From Salinibacillus kushneri (GTDB lineage Bacteria > Bacillota > Bacilli > Bacillales > Alkalibacillaceae): 64,000 nucleotides of DNA. The stretch spans positions 62,001-126,000 of the forward strand of contig NZ_FOHJ01000004.1 in NCBI RefSeq assembly GCF_900111405.1, given 5' to 3'. The first letter of the stretch is position 1; the number at the start of each line of letters is the position of its first letter. The notes below the pieces were generated by a model, which was not told where the DNA came from, made no database searches, and was given only the letters and a program-made list of their open reading frames with translations. A program made the position numbers and the translations under genes. Below are positions 17,953 through 27,128 of this stretch, in pieces.

Positions 17953-19404
17953 ATGAAAATCGAGGATACAAAATTCAATTTCAATAAAGTTGTAGATCAG
18001 CTACCAAATCCCATTATGATTTTCAAAAACGAACAATTAGTATATGCGAATCCAAGCACTTATCAATTGTTAGGTTATGAGGAGTATGAGGAAATTTTCC
18101 TGAAAAATCTTTTGCCAATGGGAGACTATGAAAAAGTATTAACACAATTTCAGCAGGTTTTAACCGATAGAAAATCAATCGTGTTAAAAGATATCACATT
18201 GCGCACAAAAGAAAATAAACGCATGAAAACAAAACTTTATGCATCACCATCTAATCATAAGCATCCTTTTATCCAGGTTTACATACAAGATACTGTCTAT
18301 TCGGCTAAATTAAAGCAGGATTTTACCGATTTACAAAAGAAATATCAGGATTTAACTAATTATATTTCGGATGTCATTGCCTATTATAAACAAAACGGAT
18401 CTATACAATATATAACCCCCTCAGTAAATAGAGAGTTTGGATATAAATCTGACCGCTTAATTGGTTGTTGTGCTTTTGACTTTATTCATCCACAAGACCG
18501 AAAACGGGTTGAATATATATTTAGAAGCTTAACTTATAACACTGAACAAAAGCAGGTTCGATTCAGGGTGAGGCAAAATGTAGGAACGTATGTATGGGTT
18601 GAATCAGCATTTTATCGAATTGAAGAAGAACAAGGTCTCTATATCCTGGCCAATTTAAAAAAAATAGAAAAACAAATTGAAGCGGAAAAGTTAGCGATGC
18701 AAACAGAAAAGCTCGCTATGGTTGGAGAATTAAGTGCAGGTATTGTACATGAAATAAAGAATCCACTAACTTCTATTAAAGGATTCCTTCAGCTTATGCA
18801 GGTTGGTGCTATTGAAATGAAGGATTACATAAACATTTTAAAAGCTGAAGTGGACCGAATTGAGGCGATGGCGGTAAATATGCTTTCATTTGCTAAACCA
18901 CATGATAGTGTGGATCGACATAACTTAAAAGATATCATTAAGGATGTTTTTTTACTGTTGGATGTACAAGCCAACAAAAACAATATCTCCTTATCCTTAA
19001 ATGAGGATGTTCCTAATGTATTTGTTAAGGGAGACGAGATTCAGTTAAAGCAAGTACTGATTAATTTGGTGAAAAACGCCATTGAAGCATCACATTCAAA
19101 TAGCAAAGTAGAAGTTAAACTGGCCCAGGATTGCAGGAATGGCTATATAAAAGTAATAGATTACGGTAAAGGTATCCCTAAACGCCAGTTATCAAAACTC
19201 GGCAAGTCTTTCTATACAACCAAAGAAGAGGGTACAGGACTTGGTTTGATGGTATCCTACCGAATTATAGAGCATCATCATGGCCAAATTAAGATTGACA
19301 GTAAATTAGGAGAAGGGACAACATTTACGGTTTGGCTGCCAAAGGATGTTTATCAAGGTCAAGAACTCGGTCCTATTAAAGAGAGTTATAAATCAGGAAC
19401 TTAG
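17953..19404 (+). CDS. Sensor histidine kinase with two PAS domains (sporulation kinase type)
   Basis: 483 residues, soluble, no membrane helix. Two PAS domains (about 8-115 and 125-245), then HisKA with MVGELSAGIVHEIKNPL (phospho-His near residue 266), N box VKNAIEA near 372, DYGKGIPK and GTGLGLMV. No response regulator gene is adjacent, as with orphan KinA/KinE kinases that feed the Spo0F phosphorelay. I infer the same role here but cannot prove it from sequence. The cytoplasmic PAS domains would sense an internal signal. Confidence 0.85.
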   Translation: MKIEDTKFNFNKVVDQLPNPIMIFKNEQLVYANPSTYQLLGYEEYEEIFLKNLLPMGDYEKVLTQFQQVLTDRKSIVLKDITLRTKENKRMKTKLYASPSNHKHPFIQVYIQDTVYSAKLKQDFTDLQKKYQDLTNYISDVIAYYKQNGSIQYITPSVNREFGYKSDRLIGCCAFDFIHPQDRKRVEYIFRSLTYNTEQKQVRFRVRQNVGTYVWVESAFYRIEEEQGLYILANLKKIEKQIEAEKLAMQTEKLAMVGELSAGIVHEIKNPLTSIKGFLQLMQVGAIEMKDYINILKAEVDRIEAMAVNMLSFAKPHDSVDRHNLKDIIKDVFLLLDVQANKNNISLSLNEDVPNVFVKGDEIQLKQVLINLVKNAIEASHSNSKVEVKLAQDCRNGYIKVIDYGKGIPKRQLSKLGKSFYTTKEEGTGLGLMVSYRIIEHHHGQIKIDSKLGEGTTFTVWLPKDVYQGQELGPIKESYKSGT

Positions 19405-19483
19405 ACTTTTTTACATGTATCCACTATCAACATTTACTGCATGCAGGCGGATTTAATTGTTCGTGAAAAGAATCATTATTTTA

Positions 19484-19513
19484 GAGCTGGGAGAAGTTGT
19501 CCAGTTCTTTTTT
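19484..19513 (+). terminator. Rho-independent terminator after the kinase gene
   Basis: GAGCTGG/CCAGTTC stem (one G-T) followed by a T-run. Confidence 0.7.
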
Positions 19514-19705
19514 CTGCTATGCCAACCATAAAAATGCAAAAAATTTCTCTGTAGAATAAACGAAAGAAGTTTAGGGATGAGAAGGTTAAGATACCTGTGT
19601 TCTTACTTTTAAGGTACGTTCAAATTTTATGACATTTGTCACAAGGATAGTCATTTATCATATAAATACTACATATCCACATTAGTTTTGTAGGAGGTAG
19701 TGACA

Positions 19706-20536
19706 TTGTTTTATCACATTAAAGAGTTACAGTATGATGCGAAGCCTTCTTGTCCTGATCCCCTTTATGCAAAAAAACTTCAGGAAGTTTTGGGGGGACA
19801 ATATGGTGAAATTACAGTTATGATGCAGTATTTGTTTCAAGGATTTAATTCCCGTGCTGAACCGAAGTACCGTGATCTTTTATTTGACATTGGTACAGAA
19901 GAGATAGCACATGTTGAAATGCTGGCTACATTAATCGCCCGTTTACTTGATAACGCACCTGTAAAGCAACAAGAGGAAGCAGCTGAAGACCCTGCTATAG
20001 AAGCAATCTTAGGAGGGATGAACCCTCAGCATGCCATTGTTTCAGGACTGGGAGCATTGCCAACCGATAGTGCGGGCTATCCGTGGAACGCGAAATATAC
20101 GATTGCAAGCGGGAACCTTTTGGCAGATTTTCGGGCTAATTTAAACGCAGAATCACAAGGTAGATTACAGGTGGTTCGACTTTATGAAATAGCTGAAGAT
20201 CCAGGGGTCAAGGATACATTATCCTTTTTAATAGCAAGAGATAGAGCTCATCAAAATCAGTGGAAAGAAGCCATTTATGAACTAGAAAATCGTGAAAATG
20301 ATATAGCTGTTCCAACCACTTTCCCTAGTGAACTGGAAAAACAAGAAGTTGCTTATGACTTTTATAATTTCTCGAGAGGTGAGGAAAGTGCAACAGGTCC
20401 TTGGGCACAAGGAATTGCACCTGATGGTAAGGGGCAGTTCAGGTATTTCAGCAATCCACCGGCTTATGGTCCTCCAGCCTTTTTAATTCCGGCTCCTCTT
20501 TATATTCACGACACATTACCTATGTCAAAAATGTAA
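19706..20536 (+). CDS. Manganese catalase family protein
   Basis: 276 residues from TTG 19706 (8 bases after AGGAGG; the GTG at 19700 is only 2 bases away), giving the family start MFYHIKELQYDAKP. The dimanganese ferritin-like site is seen as Glu in QYGEITVMMQYLFQ, GTEEIAHVEML and Glu/His in LNAESQGRLQ and ARDRAHQNQW. It decomposes hydrogen peroxide; relatives are CotJC and YdbD/YjqC of Bacillus. The long C-terminal lasso with GPWAQGIAPDGKG favours full-length YdbD-like Mn catalase. A sporulation promoter was looked for but not established. Confidence 0.92.
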   Translation: MFYHIKELQYDAKPSCPDPLYAKKLQEVLGGQYGEITVMMQYLFQGFNSRAEPKYRDLLFDIGTEEIAHVEMLATLIARLLDNAPVKQQEEAAEDPAIEAILGGMNPQHAIVSGLGALPTDSAGYPWNAKYTIASGNLLADFRANLNAESQGRLQVVRLYEIAEDPGVKDTLSFLIARDRAHQNQWKEAIYELENRENDIAVPTTFPSELEKQEVAYDFYNFSRGEESATGPWAQGIAPDGKGQFRYFSNPPAYGPPAFLIPAPLYIHDTLPMSKM

Positions 20537-20544
20537 ATTGCTTT

Positions 20545-20585
20545 CTGTGTCGGGTTTAAAGAACCTGGCACAGGAATGATTTTTC
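20545..20585 (+). terminator. Terminator after the Mn catalase gene
   Basis: CTGTGTCGGGTT / AACCTGGCACAG imperfect stem, T-run after a 7-base gap. Confidence 0.6.
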
Positions 20586-20632
20586 CTCGAAATTGACATG
20601 CTAAAAATAAATGTCAATTGGAGGGAGTCAAG

Positions 20633-21217
20633 TTGCTATCAGTTATTGTAAAATCTGTTATTCTTGTTTTATCAGGTGTATTCTTATTAAGAATAGCTGG
20701 AAGAAAATCAATATCTCAAATGACTTTAGCACAAACGGTTGTCATGATTTCAATTGGCTCTATTATTATTCAGCCTATTATAGAAAAAAGTGTTTTACGA
20801 ACGATTTTAGCTTCTGCAGTGTTTATTTTAGCTTTAATTGTTATGGAATTGTTACAACTAAAAGTTAATTTTATTGAACGATTGATTACTGGAAAGTCAA
20901 AGGTGATTATAAAGAATGGTCAAATAGATGTTAAAACATTGCGTTCTTTAAGATTTTCTGTTGACCAGCTGGAAATGCGATTGAGACAGCAGGGAATATC
21001 AAAAATTTCAGATGTAAAAACGGCTACATTAGAACCTAATGGACAAATTGGATATGAGCTGATCGATGAAGCTAAGCCGTTAACGGTAAAAGAGTTTAAA
21101 AAGTTAATGAATATGGATGACAAACCACCCATGGAGGGCGGGAACTCTCTATTTGCGGAAATCGAAAATAAACAAAGGAATCCAGATAAACAAGATTATC
21201 CCAATCATTTAAAATAA
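20633..21217 (+). CDS. DUF421 (YetF-like) membrane protein
   Basis: 194 residues from TTG 20633, which is correctly spaced behind GGAGGGAG (the upstream TTG at 20618 contains that site). Three membrane helices at the N-terminus, with LLRIAGRKSISQMTLAQTVV typical of the family, then a cytoplasmic YetF domain (VIIKNGQIDVKTLRSLRFS). Paralogous YetF-type proteins occur widely in sporeformers; function not established. Not in an obvious operon. Confidence 0.85.
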   Translation: MLSVIVKSVILVLSGVFLLRIAGRKSISQMTLAQTVVMISIGSIIIQPIIEKSVLRTILASAVFILALIVMELLQLKVNFIERLITGKSKVIIKNGQIDVKTLRSLRFSVDQLEMRLRQQGISKISDVKTATLEPNGQIGYELIDEAKPLTVKEFKKLMNMDDKPPMEGGNSLFAEIENKQRNPDKQDYPNHLK

Positions 21218-21254
21218 AAAATCGTAAACCATGAATTCTGAGAGGAGAATCACG

Positions 21255-22250
21255 TTGAAACTAAGTGTACTTGATCAATCACCCATTTCCAAAGGAGATA
21301 CAGCAACAACAACATTTAGAAATACTGTAGATTTAGCCAAACATGTGGAAAAACTCGGGTACACACGTTATTGGGTTGCAGAGCATCACAATACGAAAGG
21401 TCTTGCTGGTACTTCACCTGAAGTACTCATTTCCCATCTTGCTGCTAAAACCAACTACATAAAAGTAGGATCCGGCGGAGTTTTACTTCCTCAATATAGC
21501 CCTTTAAAAGTGGCAGAAAATTTTAAAGTTCTTGAAACCTTATACCCCAACCGTATTGACCTGGGAATTGGCCGTTCTCCAGGTGGAAACCACGCAACAC
21601 GATCAGCTTTAACAGATGGCGTACAAAAAAGCTTAAATGATTTTCCTCGTCAGGTAGAGGATTTAACAGGTTTTTTATATGGAAACCTTCCGTCCAGTCA
21701 TCAATTTCACAAGGTGAAAGCAACGCCAATGACGATCACAAATCCAAACATTTGGGTTTTAGGGTTATCTGAAAGGGGCGCAAAAACTGCTGCGAAAAAT
21801 AGTACAAGTTTTACATTTGGTCACTTTATAAATCCCGCAAATGGTGAAAAGGCAATACAAACTTATGTTAAGCATTTTCAGCCATCATCCTATCAGAAAA
21901 AACCGTATGTTAATGTTTGTATTTTTGTTGTTTGTGCGGAGACAAAATACGAGGCAGAGCAGTTAGCGCTAAGTCAGGACCTATGGTTGCTAAATATAGA
22001 AATGGGGAAGGATACCAGAGTACCGTCTATTGAAGAGGTGAAGGCTAAAACCTTTACACAACGGGAATTAGAGAAGGTCCAAAACAATCGGAAGCGATGT
22101 TTAATCGGAACCCCTTATGAAATTAAGAGAAAATTAGAAGAATTAAGTAAAACTTATCAAACAGATGAGTTTATGATTATTACAAATATTTACGATTTTC
22201 AGGCTAAGTTGAAGAGCTATTCATTGTTAGCTGAAGCTATGGGTCTGTAG
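21255..22250 (+). CDS. Luciferase-like (LLM class) flavin-dependent monooxygenase
   Basis: 331 residues from TTG 21255 behind GAGAGGAGA. The start MKLSVLDQSPISKG and the motifs YWVAEHHN, GSGGVLLPQYSPLKVAE and LGIGRSPGG are those of the YwcH/YceB group of bacterial-luciferase-like proteins that bind FMN in a TIM barrel. They oxidise unknown organic substrates with reduced flavin supplied by a separate reductase. It is a single gene; substrate unknown. Confidence 0.87.
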   Translation: MKLSVLDQSPISKGDTATTTFRNTVDLAKHVEKLGYTRYWVAEHHNTKGLAGTSPEVLISHLAAKTNYIKVGSGGVLLPQYSPLKVAENFKVLETLYPNRIDLGIGRSPGGNHATRSALTDGVQKSLNDFPRQVEDLTGFLYGNLPSSHQFHKVKATPMTITNPNIWVLGLSERGAKTAAKNSTSFTFGHFINPANGEKAIQTYVKHFQPSSYQKKPYVNVCIFVVCAETKYEAEQLALSQDLWLLNIEMGKDTRVPSIEEVKAKTFTQRELEKVQNNRKRCLIGTPYEIKRKLEELSKTYQTDEFMIITNIYDFQAKLKSYSLLAEAMGL

Positions 22251-22326
22251 CAGTATTTTTCCCTGGATTTTTCTCTCCTGTTTGTTAGAATGGATATTGA
22301 TTAATTAAAGAAGGGATTACTGTATA

Positions 22327-23202
22327 ATGGATAAAAAGAATATTATGCTCGTTGATGGGATGGCACTTCTCTTTAGAGGCTTTTTTGCCACATCATTTAC
22401 AGGAAATTATATGTTTAACTCAAAAGGAACCCCTACCAACGGAATCTTTGGATTTATGAGATATTTTTTAAATGCAGTTGAGACTTTTGGCCCCACACAT
22501 GTAATTTGCTGTTGGGATATGGGAAGTAAAACATTCCGAAATGACAAGTATGAATTTTATAAGGCTAATCGGAGCGCGCCTCCTGAAGAATTAATTCCTC
22601 AATTTGACTTAATAAAAGAAACTGTGGAGTCTTTTGGTGTACCTAATATTGGAGTGGAAGGATATGAAGCAGATGATTGCATGGGTACGCTGGCTAAGTT
22701 GTATGGAAAAAACGATCATGTGCTGATTTTGACTGGAGACCAGGATATTCTTCAATTAGTAGATGACAATATAAAAGTGGCCATCATGAAAAAAGGACAA
22801 GGAAATTATGCGGTTTATCATAAAGAGAACTTTGAGGAAGAGAAGGGAATCACCCCATTACAAATTGTGGATATGAAGGGGCTTATGGGGGATCCTTCTG
22901 ATAATTATCCTGGTGTTAAAGGGATTGGTGAAAAGACAGCTTTAAAACTTATTAAGCAATATGGAAATGTTGATGGTATACTAAATCATATGAATGACCT
23001 ATCTAATGGTATACGAAAAAAGATTGAAGAGAATTTAGATGCGTTACATCTCTCAAGAGAATTGGCGCAAATTTTTTGTGAAGTTCCACTAAATTGTGAC
23101 CTGGATGAAGCAAGGTGGAAGGTTGATATTAACAATGTAAGTCAAAAGTTTGAAGAATTAGAGTTTAAAAATTTACTAACACAAGTGGATAAAATCGTTT
23201 AA
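22327..23202 (+). CDS. 5'-3' exonuclease (YpcP type)
   Basis: 291 residues. It corresponds to the stand-alone 5'-nuclease domain of DNA polymerase I: acidic metal ligands in MLVDGMALLFRGFF, EGYEADDCMGT and LTGDQDILQLV, then the helix-hairpin-helix DPSDNYPGVKGIGEKTA. It removes RNA primers and flaps at Okazaki fragments, overlapping in function with the PolA domain. The 3' end overlaps the tail of a convergent small gene by 4 bases. Confidence 0.92.
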   Translation: MDKKNIMLVDGMALLFRGFFATSFTGNYMFNSKGTPTNGIFGFMRYFLNAVETFGPTHVICCWDMGSKTFRNDKYEFYKANRSAPPEELIPQFDLIKETVESFGVPNIGVEGYEADDCMGTLAKLYGKNDHVLILTGDQDILQLVDDNIKVAIMKKGQGNYAVYHKENFEEEKGITPLQIVDMKGLMGDPSDNYPGVKGIGEKTALKLIKQYGNVDGILNHMNDLSNGIRKKIEENLDALHLSRELAQIFCEVPLNCDLDEARWKVDINNVSQKFEELEFKNLLTQVDKIV

Positions 23203-23387
23203 CCCGAAATCGGTCTTTCACTTATTTCTTTACCATCTGTCATACCATCCTCATAACCTGTGTCGTAGCAATTCTTTAATGCTTGTTCGAGTGCTTCTCT
23301 CTGTTTCTCATTAAACAGGAAGTCGTCATGTTCCAGTTCTAAGACGATTTCCTTTACTATTTGTTTATATTCTGGTTGATAGCCCAA
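23199..23387 (-). CDS. Hypothetical small acidic protein (62 aa)
   Basis: From TTG 23387 (spaced behind AAAGGTGG; a GTG at 23399 would sit inside the site). Sequence such as YKQIVKEIVLELEHDDFLF and YDTGYEDGMTDGKE looks helical with a Gly-Asp-rich turn. Not recognised. It is convergent with and overlaps the exonuclease stop. Confidence 0.6.
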   Translation of the reverse strand: MGYQPEYKQIVKEIVLELEHDDFLFNEKQREALEQALKNCYDTGYEDGMTDGKEISERPISG

Positions 23388-23501
23388 GAAAATCACCACC
23401 TTTTACCGTTATCTTTCCTGGCTAGCCCTTTTTTATTCATTGAATGTAATGAATAGAATAAAAAAAGTAACACTTGTAAAAATACGAATGGAGGTGTTTT
23501 T

Positions 23502-23642
23502 TTGGCTAAATTTGAACAGAATCGAACAAAAGGAAAAAAAGCTTCAAATGTAAATCCTCAAGGTCTTTCTGAAGATGCTGCAGATCAGCGCCCTAAATCA
23601 CAGCTTGAACAGCGTACAAAGAAGAAGAATACAAAAATTTAA
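23502..23642 (+). CDS. sspL: Small acid-soluble spore protein L (SspL family)
   Basis: 46 codons from TTG, 7 bases behind GGAGG. Composition is Lys/Gln/Asn-rich, with VNPQGLSEDA in the middle and a C-terminus LEQRTKKKNTKI that fits SspL (pattern NPQG...PKxxLExRxKKxNTK). Minor SASP made in the forespore. It lies next to the YpcP-type exonuclease gene. Confidence 0.8.
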   Translation: MAKFEQNRTKGKKASNVNPQGLSEDAADQRPKSQLEQRTKKKNTKI

Positions 23643-23656
23643 CAAACAGCTGTTTT

Positions 23657-23709
23657 GAAAAGGGACTGATGCACTCAAAAATGGATTTGAGTAGAATCAG
23701 TCCCTTTTC
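23657..23709. terminator. Bidirectional terminator between sspL and the YtkA-like gene
   Basis: GAAAAGGGACTGAT paired with ATCAGTCCCTTTTC, with an inner ACTCAAA/TTTGAGT stem. Confidence 0.82.
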
Positions 23710-23741
23710 GATAATCATTTGTTTTTTGAGATAACATAAAG

Positions 23742-24158
23742 CTATTTAGCAGTAACGGTAAATTCTTCTTTAGGCATGTTGTGCATCCCCCTGGCCGTTA
23801 CATGAGCAATAACATAGTAAGTACCTTTTTCCTGAAAAGTTTTAGAGATGGAATAGATACCGTCTTTCTCATGTGCCCCCTCTATTTCTTCATGATTTTC
23901 TTCAGCAGATCCTTCTTTCCATATTTCGAACTTCACGTTATCAGCATCTGTGACTTTTTCTTCATCTAACGTAACAGCCGCCTTTAAAAGGACTTCTTTA
24001 TTTACCTGAATCTCTTCAGGCAATTGAATTTCAACGTTAAGCATTTTTAGTTCACTAGCATCTGAAGTGGATGGTTCCTCACTTTCACCTTGTGTGCCGC
24101 ACCCTGTAATGACAAGAAAAATCAAGGTTAAAAGAAAGAAGCAAATAATTTTTCTCAT
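23742..24158 (-). CDS. YtkA/FixH-like domain lipoprotein
   Basis: 138 residues. Lipobox LVITGCGTQ (Cys 20) makes it a surface lipoprotein. The remainder is a single beta-sandwich of the YtkA type: LNVEIQLPEEIQVNKEV, VTDADNVKFEIWKEG, and GTYYVIAHVTARGMHNMP. Proteins of this type are often near copper or cytochrome oxidase genes; here it stands alone and its role is unknown. Confidence 0.83.
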   Translation of the reverse strand: MRKIICFFLLTLIFLVITGCGTQGESEEPSTSDASELKMLNVEIQLPEEIQVNKEVLLKAAVTLDEEKVTDADNVKFEIWKEGSAEENHEEIEGAHEKDGIYSISKTFQEKGTYYVIAHVTARGMHNMPKEEFTVTAK

Positions 24159-24352
24159 ATAATCACTCCTAAAACAAGATTCCCTTACCCATCTATTTCT
24201 TCATTAACTCCATTTTATAACAAAATGAGTTTTTATTTTTAGAAAAGTTGTCTTAGAAGTGACAATATCTTTACAATTCTGGTATGGTATAAAGGCTGGA
24301 ATTGCAAAATAAGGCTACGACAACGTAATCTTTAGTAAAAGGGGAGTTTTCC

Positions 24353-24844
24353 ATGTTAGATGTAGTTTGGTGGATTCTCATCATTGGTTTCTTTATATTA
24401 AGTTTTATAGGACTGATTTTCCCCATTATCCCTTCTGTTTTAATGATTTGGGGCGGATTTTTGGTTTATCATTTTGGAATGAACAATGACACCTTGTCTT
24501 TTTATTTTTGGATTCCCATGGTGTTTCTGACCATTTTATTATTAGTGGCGGATATTATTGTTAACAGCCATTTTGTAAAGAGGTTTGGCGGAAGCAAATG
24601 GGGAGAAAGATTTGCCGCTATAGCTGTAGTTATTGGATCTTTTATCATGCCTCCATTTGGAATTATCATTATTCCTTTTATTACAGTATTTATCGTTGAA
24701 TTTATACAGAAGAAGTCTATTGAAAAATCTTTTAAAGCCGCATTCGGATCCTTTTTAGGCTTCTTCGGAAGTACACTTGCCAAAGTGTTTGTACAGGCCA
24801 TTATGATTATTTGGTTCTTCTTTGATGTCCTTATTAATCTGTAA
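24353..24844 (+). CDS. DUF456 membrane protein (YqgC-like)
   Basis: 163 residues with four to five membrane helices: IGLIFPIIPSVLMIWGGFLVY near the start and a central VKRFGGSKWGERFAA loop, both typical of DUF456. Function unknown. AAGGGGAG precedes the ATG. The next gene is convergent. Confidence 0.82.
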   Translation: MLDVVWWILIIGFFILSFIGLIFPIIPSVLMIWGGFLVYHFGMNNDTLSFYFWIPMVFLTILLLVADIIVNSHFVKRFGGSKWGERFAAIAVVIGSFIMPPFGIIIIPFITVFIVEFIQKKSIEKSFKAAFGSFLGFFGSTLAKVFVQAIMIIWFFFDVLINL

Positions 24845-24908
24845 ACCACTATGAGTATTAGCTAAGAAAGGGGGGAAGTCTTTTCTATGATTGAGAATTT
24901 ACTTGCTT

Positions 24909-25256
24909 TTAGGCCATATCACCTATGATAGGGAGCTTGAAATAGTGTCCCCGATAGGCATTAATCATTAAGATAATCCACAGAATTAAAGTCAGTGGAT
25001 AAAGAATAAGACTTAACATCCATCCAATAATCGGGATAAAGGCTAAAATCATGCTTATAACAAATATCCCTAAAAAGGTAAAAATAGACTGTAAAGCGTG
25101 GAACCTTACAAATCTGCTGTCCTTTTCAATGACGAAAAAGATAATTCCTGTAATTATCCCTGCTAAATAGCATAGTAATCCAGCTACATTTAGATCCATC
25201 CCTGTAGAAGATTTTTCTTCCTACTCTTCGTTGTGATCATTTACTGACTCTGACAT
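24909..25256 (-). pseudogene. DUF4870 membrane protein gene with an in-frame TAG after codon 11
   Basis: The reading frame starting at ATG 25256 has a good ribosome binding site (AAGGGAGG, 8 bases away) and reads MSESVNDHNEE, then TAG (25221-25223), then EEKSSTGMDLNVAGLLCYLAG in the same frame. The STGMDLNVAGLLCYL part is the conserved DUF4870 start, followed by about three membrane helices (SRFVRFHALQSIF). The ATG at 25199 has no ribosome binding site of its own. Either the gene is broken by an amber mutation, the product is made by reinitiation 7 codons later, or the base is a sequencing error. Confidence 0.75.
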
Positions 25257-25477
25257 TTTGAAAGCCTCCCTTTTTTCATTTCCCTCATATGAACGTTGAA
25301 AGCTAATATGCCTCCATAAAGTCAACCTTTCTTTAAGCATACGCTCATATATACATAATCGTATCAATTTTCCGCTAACTCCGATATTATACCAAAGTAT
25401 AATTGTGCTCCCATTTGTATAAAACAAGACGATAGTCTAAAAATAAATGTATGAATTTACAAAATGGGGGTTTTTTT

Positions 25478-27010
25478 GTGAAACGAAAACATTCACCCAA
25501 TAACATTGTTTTTTGGTTTTCTTCCTTTTTTATTACAATTTTAGTTATTTGGGGAGCTATATTACCTGATAGCTTTGCTGAAGTTGCTACAACCATTTAC
25601 GACTTCACAACACATGCTTTTGGCTGGTTTTACCTTGTTTCTGTATTAGGAATTGTCTTTTTTTGTATGTTTTTAGCCATAAGCCGGTTTGGGAGAATCA
25701 GATTAGGGGGAGATGATAGTAAACCGGACTATCCATTTTTCACGTGGATTGGCATGCTATTTAGTGCAGGCTTTGGGGTAGGCCTGGTATTTTGGGGAGT
25801 AGCAGAACCAATGCAGCATTTTTTAATTACCCCGACAGACACCGACCCTCTTACAGCAGAAGCAGCAAGAGATGCGATGAGATATGCTTTTTTCAATTGG
25901 GGAATACACCAATGGTCTGTTTTTACCATCGTAGGACTGGCTCTTTCTTATTTTCAGTATAGAAAGAGGACTACAGGGTTAATCAGTTCTACCTTAAACC
26001 CTATACTAGGAGAAGGAAAGAAAAGTGGTATCCGTATCCCCATAGATACTTTAGCTGTCATTGCAACGGTTATGGGAGTTGCAACTTCATTAGGAATGGG
26101 CATTATGCAAATTAATGGAGGACTTCATTACGTTTTTGCCTTACCTAATGGAACAGGTACACAACTAATCATTACAGCCATTTTGCTTGTATTATACTTA
26201 GTTTCCTCCACTACAGGCTTAGACAGGGGAATTAAAATTCTCAGTAACTTAAATTTAGGTCTGGCTTTAGCTTTAATGCTTTTCTTTTTATTTTTAGGAC
26301 CAACCGTATTTATCCTGAATTCATTAACACTTGGTATTGGTGATTACTTACAACACTTTTTAGGCATGTCTCTTCACCTTACACCATATGAAGGGGGTAC
26401 GTGGGTTCAGGACTGGACCATCTTTTATTGGGCCTGGGTTATTGCCTGGTCACCATTTGTTGGCTCTTTTATTGCGAGAGTATCCAAAGGCCGGACTATA
26501 AGAGAGTTTATTTTTGGTGTGTTAATTGTACCACCAGCACTTGCAATGATTTGGATGTCTGTATTCGGTGGTTCCGCATTACATTTAGACTTATTTCAAG
26601 GAACGGATATTGCTCAAGCAGTTAACAATAATGTTACCAGTGCTTTATTTACTACGTTTGATCATTTTCCTTTTACAATGGTATTATCTGTATTGGCCAT
26701 TCTACTGATCTTTACTTTCTTAATTACATCAGCTGATTCTGCAACGTTTGTATTGGGAATTATGACTACAAATGGAGACTTGAATCCGTCTATGTTTGTT
26801 AAGATTATATGGGGTATTCTGCAGGCTGCGATTGCTGCAGTATTAATCATTAGCAGTGGCTTACAAGGGTTACAGACAGCATCGCTCATATCAGCACTTC
26901 CTTTTACATTAATCCTGCTTATGATGTGTTTTGCTTTGTTTAAATCTTTAAGTAAGGAACCAAGACAAAAGAGAAAGAAGGAGCCTCGCGTTAAAAAAGA
27001 GAAAAGCTAA
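25478..27010 (+). CDS. BCCT-family glycine betaine/choline-type transporter (OpuD/BetL-like)
   Basis: 510 residues from GTG 25478, preceded at a good distance by GGGGG; the ATG at 25451 lies upstream of that site. Twelve membrane helices. Signature regions are GFGVGLVFWGVAEPMQHF, FNWGIHQWSVF and GMGIMQINGGLHYVF, the last with the glycine-rich stretch of betaine-type substrates. It imports compatible solutes with sodium, typical for halotolerant bacilli. Tail is Lys/Arg-rich, a possible osmosensing region. Single gene. Confidence 0.92.
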   Translation: MKRKHSPNNIVFWFSSFFITILVIWGAILPDSFAEVATTIYDFTTHAFGWFYLVSVLGIVFFCMFLAISRFGRIRLGGDDSKPDYPFFTWIGMLFSAGFGVGLVFWGVAEPMQHFLITPTDTDPLTAEAARDAMRYAFFNWGIHQWSVFTIVGLALSYFQYRKRTTGLISSTLNPILGEGKKSGIRIPIDTLAVIATVMGVATSLGMGIMQINGGLHYVFALPNGTGTQLIITAILLVLYLVSSTTGLDRGIKILSNLNLGLALALMLFFLFLGPTVFILNSLTLGIGDYLQHFLGMSLHLTPYEGGTWVQDWTIFYWAWVIAWSPFVGSFIARVSKGRTIREFIFGVLIVPPALAMIWMSVFGGSALHLDLFQGTDIAQAVNNNVTSALFTTFDHFPFTMVLSVLAILLIFTFLITSADSATFVLGIMTTNGDLNPSMFVKIIWGILQAAIAAVLIISSGLQGLQTASLISALPFTLILLMMCFALFKSLSKEPRQKRKKEPRVKKEKS

Positions 27011-27128
27011 AAGACACAAAACGGTTACCTGTATATTAATTTTAGGCTTCCATTTTTATGGAAACCAATAACTTATGCTACAATTAGAGTGGAGATAGAA
27101 TTGAGTTACATGGAAAGGGAGTATGATG

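Noticed and set aside
25221-25223. TAG as pyrrolysine codon in the DUF4870 gene
   Set aside because: Pyrrolysine is confined to methylamine-using archaea and a few anaerobic bacteria; no evidence here. Nonsense mutation is simpler.
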